DNA of 64,000 nucleotides from NCBI GenBank assembly GCA_016787065.1, contig JAEUVD010000002.1, positions 62,001 through 126,000 of the forward strand, written 5' to 3'. A program made the translations under genes and the position numbers. This document shows positions 1 to 6,544 of the stretch, piece after piece. The notes under the pieces were generated by a model. It saw only the letters and a list, made by a program, of their open reading frames with translations, did no database searches and was not told the origin of the DNA. Source of the DNA: Chitinophagaceae bacterium (GTDB lineage Bacteria; Bacteroidota; Bacteroidia; Chitinophagales; Chitinophagaceae). Numbering within the stretch: position 1 is the first letter of the stretch; every line of letters begins with the position of its first letter.

Positions 1-276
1 ATCAGTATCTACAGGTTCCGAAGAGGCTAATTGTTTATACATCGCTGTTTGTAATTGGCGCAAATTGGATCGTATCGCACGCATACCTCGTTGATGTTCT
101 GATACAGTTTTAAGGTAGGCTTCTTCTTGCTGCCTATCGAAGTGTAATCGTTCAATAATAATTTGTTTATTTTCAGGTCGATGAGAAGTTGGCTTATACC
201 ATAACAGTATAACAAGGAGGAGGTTACTTAAAAGTAATACCAAAGCGGCTATTAAATAAAATCGTTCTTTACTCAT
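1..276 (-). CDS. Periplasmic metal-sensor / CpxP-like protein (partial)
   Basis: The N-terminal 92 codons of a protein that continues past the left edge. It starts with a membrane anchor (about residues 6-26, rich in Leu/Val/Ile) preceded by MSKERF. A charged helical region with regularly spaced Gln, Glu, Arg and Leu follows. This layout, one N-terminal helix plus an all-helical periplasmic domain, resembles the CnrX/CpxP/Spy-type heavy-metal sensor proteins that follow sigma/anti-sigma pairs in Bacteroidota. Its ATG overlaps the end of the anti-sigma-like gene by 8 bases, so the two are translationally coupled. The family assignment is inferred from layout and context; no metal-binding residue can be judged from the fragment. 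Confidence 0.55.
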   Translation of the reverse strand, partial: MSKERFYLIAALVLLLSNLLLVILLWYKPTSHRPENKQIIIERLHFDRQQEEAYLKTVSEHQRGMRAIRSNLRQLQTAMYKQLASSEPVDTD

Positions 277-529
277 AACTAAAATCAAAGGCAGGGTTAT
301 AGGCAATGGATGGCATCATCGGCTGATGCTTCGGTTGCCGAATATGCTGTGCTAAAAAATAGGCTTCGGTACTAAGTAGCATAAAAGCCAATACCGCGGC
401 GGCACGCAGCCAACTTGAGCTGATGGTTATTTTTTTTCGTTGTGCAATACGTTGTTCTAGTTGAGTGTACAATTGTTCATCAACAGGTACGCGACGTATT
501 AGTTGTAGTAATTCTTCCGGTTGTTGCAT
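269..529 (-). CDS. Small single-pass membrane protein, probable anti-sigma factor
   Basis: 86 residues. A soluble N-terminal part (1-40) carries Leu/Glu/Arg-rich helices. One membrane helix follows at about 41-60, then a short extracytoplasmic tail rich in Pro and Met. It lies 25 bases downstream of an ECF sigma factor on the same strand and overlaps the next gene. Size, topology and position fit a short membrane anti-sigma factor that would hold the sigma factor at the membrane. No zinc-binding His-x3-Cys-x2-Cys motif is present, so it is not a ZAS-type anti-sigma. The function rests on context and not on a recognised domain. Confidence 0.6.
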   Translation of the reverse strand: MQQPEELLQLIRRVPVDEQLYTQLEQRIAQRKKITISSSWLRAAAVLAFMLLSTEAYFLAQHIRQPKHQPMMPSIAYNPAFDFSYE

Positions 530-554
530 GGCATATATTTAGACGTTATCGTTC

Positions 555-1097
555 TTATTTTCCTTCGTTCGCTTGTAGTTGTTTCGCAAGGGCATTTTTC
601 GCTCGAAAGAAGAGCGATTCTAATGCCTTTTCGTTCATAGTCATAATTTGAGCAGTTTCCTTTTGGGTTAAGTTTTCTATTTTAAGTAAAATGAGTGCCG
701 TTTTTTGTTTATCGGGCAGTTGATTGATTGCTTCGAAAATTAATCTTACTGCTTCCTTTGATTCCATAGAAATACCAGGATGATTAAATACCGGCATGCG
801 ATGTTCTTGATCTTCCGGTGTCATTGCGAATCCAGATAACCAAAACCTTCGTTTAGTTGCTTTTCGCGATTTAATAAAATCTAAACAGCGATTAATTGTA
901 ATTCGATATATCCAGGTTTTTAATAGTGCTTCTCCCCGATATGTATTCAGGTTGTCATACACTTTCAAAAATACATCTTGTGTTATTTCCTCGGCATCTT
1001 CCTTGTTTTGTACATATTGCAAGGCTAGGTTATAAACCAAGTCGCTATATTCTTTATAGATTTCTTTGAATTCCAGAATCCTTATTTGTTGAAACAA
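555..1097 (-). CDS. ECF (sigma-70 family) RNA polymerase sigma factor
   Basis: About 180 residues. Region 2 begins with FKEIYKEYSDLVYN and continues through DAEEITQDVFLKVY and the -10-binding helix near TWIYRITINRCLDFIKSRK. Region 4 holds the helix-turn-helix after LPDKQKTALIL. It directs RNA polymerase to a dedicated regulon and is probably controlled by the small membrane protein encoded next. The only in-frame ATG (1154) lies inside the terminator hairpin of the upstream gene and would add about 19 residues unlike the family. I therefore place the start at a TTG at 1097; a CTG at 1076, immediately before EFKEIYKEY, is also possible. Start uncertain, function secure. Confidence 0.85.
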   Translation of the reverse strand: MFQQIRILEFKEIYKEYSDLVYNLALQYVQNKEDAEEITQDVFLKVYDNLNTYRGEALLKTWIYRITINRCLDFIKSRKATKRRFWLSGFAMTPEDQEHRMPVFNHPGISMESKEAVRLIFEAINQLPDKQKTALILLKIENLTQKETAQIMTMNEKALESLFFRAKNALAKQLQANEGK

Positions 1098-1130
1098 ATC
1101 TATACTTATCTGCAGAATATAAAGCAAACA

Positions 1131-1157
1131 AAAATGCCACCTTCTCGGTGGCATTTT
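1131..1157 (-). terminator. Rho-independent terminator of the PorP/SprF gene
   Basis: A perfect 11-bp inverted repeat (AAAATGCCACC / GGTGGCATTTT) around a 5-base loop. Read on the minus strand it ends in a T-rich run. It lies 20 bases after the stop of the PorP/SprF gene and just before the sigma-factor start. Confidence 0.85.
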
Positions 1158-1176
1158 CTATAAAAATTAAAAAAAA

Positions 1177-2205
1177 TTAGAATCGAGGACAAGAGAAGTT
1201 GTAAGAACGGTTATCATTTTTAATGATGCAACCATTGTAAATCAAGGAAATTTCTAATGCTCCATTTCCTTTGGTAGCCGGTGTAAAGCCAGATAAGTTC
1301 ACATCATAACTAACACCTAATTTAGCCTTACTCCATTCAAATCCAACATAAGGAGCAATTGCATCGCCATAACGATACCAAGCACCTAAATAGAACACAG
1401 AATTAGCTATTTCATCTTCATGATTTGGATTCATGATAAACCCGGTTGCAGCACCTAATACAATTTCAGAAGCTTTACCTTGTTGTTGATACATACCACT
1501 TGCGAACAACATCGTTTTCTCACTCATTTGAAGGGAGCCTCCTAAAGATGCTGTGATACGAGAATTAATTTTATGTGTTCCGTTTAAGAAGGTTTCAACC
1601 GGTTGTGTGATGTGATAGTAAGATAAACCGGCATACATATTTGAACGCTCTGTAACATAACCGGAGTACATTATACCGGCGTTGAAATCAGGATACGTTA
1701 AGTCGGAACTACCAATAAACTCTTTGGTTTGATATGGTGTAGTACCAGTAACCGCATCGTACTGATCTTCGAACTTTAATTTATTAAAATCGATACTCTT
1801 TTGAACTAAGTAGCTCTGTATACCTATCGATAAGTTTTTTGGTTTGTATTCGTCGTCTCCAAGTTTCTTGATGTAAGAAAGAGAAAGGCCCGTTGTAATA
1901 TTTTGTAACGCTCCTGTACCTGATTTATCATAAACAGCAACTAAACCAACACCAACGGCATCACCATTGAGTTTTCCTTTCAAGGTAGCCATATCGAAAG
2001 AAACCGTTCCGGTGATATACGGTGTAGCGTTAACCGACCCCCACTGACTTCGATAATTACCCGACAAACGCCAATCGCAGCTTACTAAACCGGTATTAGC
2101 CGGATTTAAGGTTAACGGCGACGTAAAATATTGTGTAAAGTGAACATCCTGTGCATAAGCTCCCATGGAGAGTAACAATCCTAGCGATACAAATAATCTT
2201 TTCAT
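1177..2205 (-). CDS. PorP/SprF family outer-membrane protein (type IX secretion system)
   Basis: 342 residues with a clear signal peptide (1-19, ending AYAQ). The mature N-terminus has the family hallmark DVHFTQYFTSPLTLNPANTG, followed by a beta-rich barrel sequence to the C-terminus. PorP/SprF proteins sit in the outer membrane. The prototypes anchor the PorK-PorN ring of the type IX secretion system or pair with type B cargo to hold adhesins on the surface. This copy stands alone, with no PorK/L/M/N (GldK-N) or PorE beside it, so it is more likely one of the cargo-linked paralogues than the core PorP. It is monocistronic, with a strong terminator after it. Confidence 0.9.
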   Translation of the reverse strand: MKRLFVSLGLLLSMGAYAQDVHFTQYFTSPLTLNPANTGLVSCDWRLSGNYRSQWGSVNATPYITGTVSFDMATLKGKLNGDAVGVGLVAVYDKSGTGALQNITTGLSLSYIKKLGDDEYKPKNLSIGIQSYLVQKSIDFNKLKFEDQYDAVTGTTPYQTKEFIGSSDLTYPDFNAGIMYSGYVTERSNMYAGLSYYHITQPVETFLNGTHKINSRITASLGGSLQMSEKTMLFASGMYQQQGKASEIVLGAATGFIMNPNHEDEIANSVFYLGAWYRYGDAIAPYVGFEWSKAKLGVSYDVNLSGFTPATKGNGALEISLIYNGCIIKNDNRSYNFSCPRF

Positions 2206-2320
2206 TTATGTAAAGTTTATACTATTCCTAAATTTTGTTGTTAAAGGTAAAAGGATTTTTCAAATAAAAAAGCCTGAACGAAAAAAAAGACGGTTGAATG
2301 ACAAAATAGGTTTGACCGCC

Positions 2321-2854
2321 TTAACTGGTAAAACGTGGGTCGGTTTCCATAATATGTCCGCATTTTTTACACGTACGAAGTTCTTCATTAGAGTAATACT
2401 CCTTGAAGCGTGAAATGAAATCGTGTTCAATATCGGTTAATTCAAAATACGTTTCATGCAATTTTTCGTTACACTGATCGCAGAACCAGAGCAGTCCGTC
2501 TTTGTAGCCCTTTCCCTTCCGCACGCGTTCAACCACTAAACCAATACTGCCTTCGCTGCGCCCGGGAGAATGCGGAATACCACCGGGTAATAGAAACATA
2601 TCACCAGGTCCGAGATGGACATCCACTCGTTTACCATTTTGTTGCGTACCAACCGTAATATTTCCTTCTAACTGATAAAAAAGCTCCTCGGTTTCATTGT
2701 AATGAAAATCCTTTCTGGCGTTAGGTCCGCCAACAATCATTACAATAAAATCGCCGCCTTCTGGGTATAAATTCTTGTTAGCCACCGGGGGCTTCAACAA
2801 ATGTCGATTCTCGTCTATCCATTTCTGTAAATTAAAGGGTGCTCTTACTTCCAT
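2321..2854 (-). CDS. nbaC: 3-hydroxyanthranilate 3,4-dioxygenase
   Basis: 177 residues, the bacterial length. This cytoplasmic cupin enzyme opens the ring of 3-hydroxyanthranilate to 2-amino-3-carboxymuconate semialdehyde, the precursor of quinolinate in kynurenine-route NAD synthesis and of tryptophan catabolism. The catalytic iron ligands are visible at His51, Glu57 and His95. The second, rubredoxin-like iron site of bacterial enzymes is intact as two CxxC pairs (Cys125/128 and Cys162/165). The substrate-binding segment RKDFHYNETEE is also present. No other kynurenine-pathway gene lies in this window. Confidence 0.96.
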   Translation of the reverse strand: MEVRAPFNLQKWIDENRHLLKPPVANKNLYPEGGDFIVMIVGGPNARKDFHYNETEELFYQLEGNITVGTQQNGKRVDVHLGPGDMFLLPGGIPHSPGRSEGSIGLVVERVRKGKGYKDGLLWFCDQCNEKLHETYFELTDIEHDFISRFKEYYSNEELRTCKKCGHIMETDPRFTS

Positions 2855-3006
2855 GACTTATTTTTCGATGAAAGTAAAACATTTTCAAACCTCTTGATTT
2901 CTTTGTTGCCATTTTTTTCTGGAAGCTAAAACTCTTGTTTTGTCAATTGAAAAATAACTCCGCACTATCTACCAAATTTTAACAGTTAAGTAGATTAATT
3001 CCTACT

Positions 3007-3014
3007 TAGTTTTG
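3007..3014 (+). promoter_or_regulatory. -7 promoter element (TAGTTTTG)
   Basis: A full match to the Bacteroidota -7 consensus TAnnTTTG, 18 bases before the ATG at 3033. It overlaps an alternative in-frame TTG at 3012, which argues against that TTG being the start. Confidence 0.55.
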
Positions 3015-3032
3015 TGCTTTCAATTTTTGAAC

Positions 3033-3242
3033 ATGTTTATCATTCGTTTCATTTTTTACGTGTTTATCACTTACATCATCATGAAAATGGTGCGCGTATT
3101 TATGGATCCCGTTTTTGAATCTAAAACAACCGTAAGAAGTTCATCGCAAAACAAACCAAATGCGGCGCAACAACCTTCCCAAAAACAAGAATCTAAAACA
3201 ACCTTGGGCGATTATGTGGACTTTGAGGAAATAAAGTCGTAA
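3033..3242 (+). CDS. Small single-pass membrane protein, DUF4834-like
   Basis: 69 residues from the ATG. A long hydrophobic helix (MFIIRFIFYVFITYIIMKMV, about 1-20) is followed by a hydrophilic tail with Gln/Asn/Ser-rich linker and an acidic end (GDYVDFEEIK). This resembles the small DUF4834-type proteins of Bacteroidota, whose role is unknown. An in-frame TTG at 3012 would add seven residues but lies inside the promoter -7 element. A second tiny hydrophobic ORF follows about 150 bases downstream on the same strand. Confidence 0.65.
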   Translation: MFIIRFIFYVFITYIIMKMVRVFMDPVFESKTTVRSSSQNKPNAAQQPSQKQESKTTLGDYVDFEEIKS

Positions 3243-3389
3243 TTTTTAAACGATTCACAGCAAATAAGTTACACATTTATAGCGATTAGCTTCGTAATTA
3301 ATTGATTTTTAATTACGTTTGTCTTGGCATAGTTTATGATAACTAGTCCAATACTGATTATTAATTGTTAACTTATAAGTTATTTGTTT

Positions 3390-3506
3390 ATGTGGTTTGT
3401 ACAAAACATTTCAAACATCATTATTATTTTAGTGTGCATTGATACCATTCGTTATGTTATCAAAGGATTCAAAGCAGAAAAGGCCTCCAACGATTTATCC
3501 TCCTAA
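3390..3506 (+). CDS. Putative 38-residue membrane peptide
   Basis: A short ORF starting MWFVQNISNIIIILVCIDTI. It has one hydrophobic helix (about 7-20) then a basic stretch (RYVIKGFKAEK) and a short polar end. The layout resembles the N-terminal half of the small membrane protein at 3033-3242: hydrophobic helix followed by a basic face. It is the only coding candidate between that gene and the HAD gene. There is no recognised family, and it could be a chance ORF. Confidence 0.35.
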   Translation: MWFVQNISNIIIILVCIDTIRYVIKGFKAEKASNDLSS

Positions 3507-3515
3507 CTATTGAGT

Positions 3516-4133
3516 TTATTGTTTCGGGAGAAAAATATCGAGCATACCGCGATCTTCGGTAACATGTATGGTTTGAATACCGAGTTTCGACGCCGTTTCG
3601 ATATGTTGCGGACTATCATCGAGAAATAAAGTCTCCTCTGGTTTGATTTGATTTTGCTCGAGAACAAGTTGAAAAATTGCCGGATCCGGTTTTCGTAAAC
3701 CTACGCGATGCGACAGATATACTTTATCAAAAAACATGGCTAAATTGGGGTAGCCGCAAGTACTAAAAAGTATCTGGTTAAAAGCCTCTTCATGTATTTC
3801 ATTTGTATTACTTAACAGGTATAAATCGTAATGAAGTTGCAATTGTTGTAAGAGTTGAAGGCGACGAATTGGAAAATCGAGAATGATACTGTTCCAGGCT
3901 TGTTTTATTTGCTGTGGTGTTGTACCCTTCTGAGCCATCTTTACCAGATTATTCAGAAAATCATCTCCCGAAATTCTTCCAGTTTCTAATTCATCGAACA
4001 AGGTGCTTTGCGCTGCTTTGGAATATAAGGTATGAATTCCTAAATCGGCAAAGGCCTGAATAGGTTTCTGATAATCGATATTCAGAATAACGCCTCCTAA
4101 ATCAAAAATGATGTGTTTTACCGCTGCTTTCAT
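3516..4133 (-). CDS. HAD-IA family phosphatase (YihX-like)
   Basis: 205 residues. Motif I is IIFDLGGVILNID with nucleophile Asp11, motif II Ser108 in LLSNTNE, motif III Lys148 in RKPD, and motif IV FLDDSP (Asp172/173). The DLGG form of motif I, where the usual second Asp is Gly, is typical of the YihX/epoxide-hydrolase-N-like branch, which hydrolyses small phosphate esters such as glucose-1-phosphate. The substrate is unknown here. The start codon lies only 11 bases beyond the T-run of the terminator of the upstream gene. Confidence 0.88.
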   Translation of the reverse strand: MKAAVKHIIFDLGGVILNIDYQKPIQAFADLGIHTLYSKAAQSTLFDELETGRISGDDFLNNLVKMAQKGTTPQQIKQAWNSIILDFPIRRLQLLQQLQLHYDLYLLSNTNEIHEEAFNQILFSTCGYPNLAMFFDKVYLSHRVGLRKPDPAIFQLVLEQNQIKPEETLFLDDSPQHIETASKLGIQTIHVTEDRGMLDIFLPKQ

Positions 4134-4143
4134 GGGTAGTATA

Positions 4144-4173
4144 TAAAAAAATCCTGCCTTCGCAGACAGGATT
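4144..4173 (-). terminator. Terminator of the secreted repeat-protein gene
   Basis: Arms AATCCTG and CAGGATT around a 10-base loop, followed on the minus strand by seven T. It lies 23 bases after the stop of the gene at 4197-4727. Confidence 0.75.
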
Positions 4174-4196
4174 AATTTGTTTGTTTTTTCATTGAA

Positions 4197-4727
4197 TTAT
4201 TGTTCGATATCCGAGCGGATAATACCGTAATACTGGAATGTTTTCATTTTATATCCTTTATCGATATATTTATCTGTATCGCCAAATTCAGGAATGGTTA
4301 CCCAATCTTTGGTTTTGCTACGATACCAGTTATAAATCGCTAAATGGTTCTTATCACGACGAATTGGCGCGTAGAATTGCAAACTTTTAAGGGTGTATCC
4401 TTTTTGTTGCATGTCGGCATCCGTGTACTCATCTTCTGCAACAGAAATCTGATCACTGGTTAAAGGATTAGTCCAACGATATACTGCTACACGATCCGGG
4501 CCGGGCGTTTTATAAGCGAAAAACATAAAGGTTTTGTCTTTGTATTTCCACTGTAACAATTGACCTTCCTGAATTTCACCTTCGGCCAACGTAACATAAT
4601 TATTATCTTTTACATTCAACCAACGGTAAACGCGTACCATATCCGCCTGATCCATTTGAGCTTGAGCGCTATCAGAAATCATACATACCGCAAAAAAAGC
4701 CATCACGCCAAAAAGTAATTTTCTCAT
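4197..4727 (-). CDS. Secreted three-repeat protein, DUF5648-like
   Basis: 176 residues with a signal peptide (1-24, ending AQAQ). The mature part is three copies of a roughly 40-residue unit, at about 31-72, 80-120 and 129-168. Each opens with a V-x-[VI]-Y-x-W motif (VRVYRW, VAVYRW, LAIYNW), has a D-x-x-x-[VI]-[TS] step, and ends in a K-x-[FL]-x-[FY]-[YF] strand before a Gly or Ala. This pattern resembles the DUF5648 repeat found in secreted proteins, where units read VYRxxNxxTGDHFYT. The His of the classical repeat is not conserved. Function unknown; presumably extracytoplasmic. A terminator follows. Confidence 0.7.
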   Translation of the reverse strand: MRKLLFGVMAFFAVCMISDSAQAQMDQADMVRVYRWLNVKDNNYVTLAEGEIQEGQLLQWKYKDKTFMFFAYKTPGPDRVAVYRWTNPLTSDQISVAEDEYTDADMQQKGYTLKSLQFYAPIRRDKNHLAIYNWYRSKTKDWVTIPEFGDTDKYIDKGYKMKTFQYYGIIRSDIEQ

Positions 4728-4836
4728 ACTGCGTATTCTTAAATTTAGAGGTACAATGATAGTAAATTCATGTTAACTATGCAATTATTTTTTAAAATAA
4801 CCGCCGAACTATTCGCTAACATCGGTTTTTTGCCCC

Positions 4837-4866
4837 TTGGCTAATACAAAAATCCCTGTATATTAG
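4837..4866 (+). promoter_or_regulatory. Promoter of the POT transporter gene, predicted leaderless
   Basis: TTG at 4837-4839, a 19-base spacer and TATATTAG at 4859-4866 (five of the six fixed -7 positions). Only four bases separate it from the ATG, so transcription should begin at or near the start codon. Confidence 0.45.
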
Positions 4867-4870
4867 GCGG

Positions 4871-6529
4871 ATGAATGCGAAGATAAAACACCCCAAGGCA
4901 CTCCCTTTTTTATTTTTTTCAGAAATGTGGGAACGCTTCGGGTACTATTTAATGATTGGTATTTTTACCCTGTATCTTAAAGATGTGAAAGAAGGTTTTG
5001 CTATGACCGAAGCCGAAGCATCTGATTTATACGGCACCTTCATAGCCTTGGTTTTTTTTACGCCCTTTATTGGCGGCTTGCTAGCTGACCGTTTTTTTGG
5101 TTATCGTAAAACCATCATTGCCGGCGGCTTGTTTATGGCCGTTGGGTATTGCATGATGGGTATTCATAGTTTACCCATGCTGTACCTCGCCATGACTCTG
5201 GTGATAACAGGGAATGGCTTATTGAAACCGAATATTTCAACCTTATTAGGTAATGTGTACAATTCCGATCAATATAAACATATGAAGGACGACGGCTACA
5301 ATATTTTTTACATGGGAATCAATGTTGGCGCCTTTATTTGTAACTTTTTCGGAGCTGCCATTCAAACCATTTGGGGATGGAAATGGGCCTTCGTTGCCGC
5401 TGGTGTTGGTATGTTTATTGGCATTGGCATTTTTCTTTGGGGAAATAAGCATTATAAAGATGTTGATGTGAAAAAAGGTACTAGCAAAGAAGATCTTCCT
5501 TTTAGTAAAATTGTTCTTTTCATTTTAATACCGAGTTTGGTTGCCGGCATCATAGGATGGTTGCTCAAAGGAATTACCGGACCAAACAATCCGGATGGCA
5601 ATTTATTAGGCAGCGATAGTACGGATGCTTTTTTATTCGCCTGTATACCAGTGGTAATTTTCTTTACCTCCTTGTACACACGTGCAACACAGCAAGAGAA
5701 GAAACCTATTGCAGCTCTTCTGGCCATCTTTGCCGTAGTAATTACATTCTGGGCTGTTTTCAAGCAAAATGGTTCTGCCCTCAACACCTGGGCGCAACGC
5801 TATACCGACCGCGAGGTAAAAGGCACTCAACAAAAAGTATTTAGTAATTTATACTTAACCGATACCCTCACGTACAAACAAAAAATGACCGAAAAGTATG
5901 ACGATGCCTTTCGACTTCAAAAAGAAAACGGTCAGGTTATTAAAGAAATGAATTACCCCGTGTATTTCCGAAATATACCGGCTGAAAAAAAACCTGCTGA
6001 AGGCTCCAAAATTTATGTTTGGGCAACTAATCTTAGTCAAAGTATAAATCCTGGTTGGGTTATCATGTTAACACCCTTGATTGTAGCCTTCTTCACATTC
6101 CTTCGTCGAAAAAATGTAGAACCTACTACACCAACCAAAATTGCACTTGGCTTGCTCATTACCGGTTTAAGTTCTTTAGTAATGTTTGCCGCCGTTAAAG
6201 CCGGACATAATGGAATGGAAAAAGTGAGTCCGTGGTTTTTAATCGGAAGCTATGGTGTGGTTACCATTGGTGAATTATGCTTGAGTCCGATGGGCTTATC
6301 AGTGGTTTCCAAACTCAGTCCGCCACGCATTACCGCGCTCATGATGGGTGGTTGGTTTCTCGCAACGTCCATTGGAAATAAGCTGAGCGGTGTACTCGCT
6401 TCCATGTGGGATCGTTATGAAGACAAGGGCAACTTCTTTTTAGTTAACCTTGCTTTGATGCTCGTAGCCTTCGGTTTTATGTTATTGCTTATTCGATGGT
6501 TGAATAAAATTTTCAGAGAGCATATTTAA
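4871..6529 (+). CDS. POT-family proton-dependent di/tripeptide transporter
   Basis: 552 residues. It begins with the POT/PTR signature E18-x-x-E21-R-F-x-Y-Y (EMWERFGYY) in helix 1, used for proton coupling and peptide binding. The second family signature region (GNGLLKPNISTLLGNVY) follows. About 12-14 hydrophobic helices are visible, with a large hydrophilic insert at about residues 310-385 between two helices, longer than in DtpA-type proteins and common in Bacteroidota members. It imports short peptides across the inner membrane. It ends 15 bases before the stop of the convergent barrel gene. Confidence 0.93.
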   Translation: MNAKIKHPKALPFLFFSEMWERFGYYLMIGIFTLYLKDVKEGFAMTEAEASDLYGTFIALVFFTPFIGGLLADRFFGYRKTIIAGGLFMAVGYCMMGIHSLPMLYLAMTLVITGNGLLKPNISTLLGNVYNSDQYKHMKDDGYNIFYMGINVGAFICNFFGAAIQTIWGWKWAFVAAGVGMFIGIGIFLWGNKHYKDVDVKKGTSKEDLPFSKIVLFILIPSLVAGIIGWLLKGITGPNNPDGNLLGSDSTDAFLFACIPVVIFFTSLYTRATQQEKKPIAALLAIFAVVITFWAVFKQNGSALNTWAQRYTDREVKGTQQKVFSNLYLTDTLTYKQKMTEKYDDAFRLQKENGQVIKEMNYPVYFRNIPAEKKPAEGSKIYVWATNLSQSINPGWVIMLTPLIVAFFTFLRRKNVEPTTPTKIALGLLITGLSSLVMFAAVKAGHNGMEKVSPWFLIGSYGVVTIGELCLSPMGLSVVSKLSPPRITALMMGGWFLATSIGNKLSGVLASMWDRYEDKGNFFLVNLALMLVAFGFMLLLIRWLNKIFREHI

Positions 6530-6544
6530 GCTTAACACATTGTA

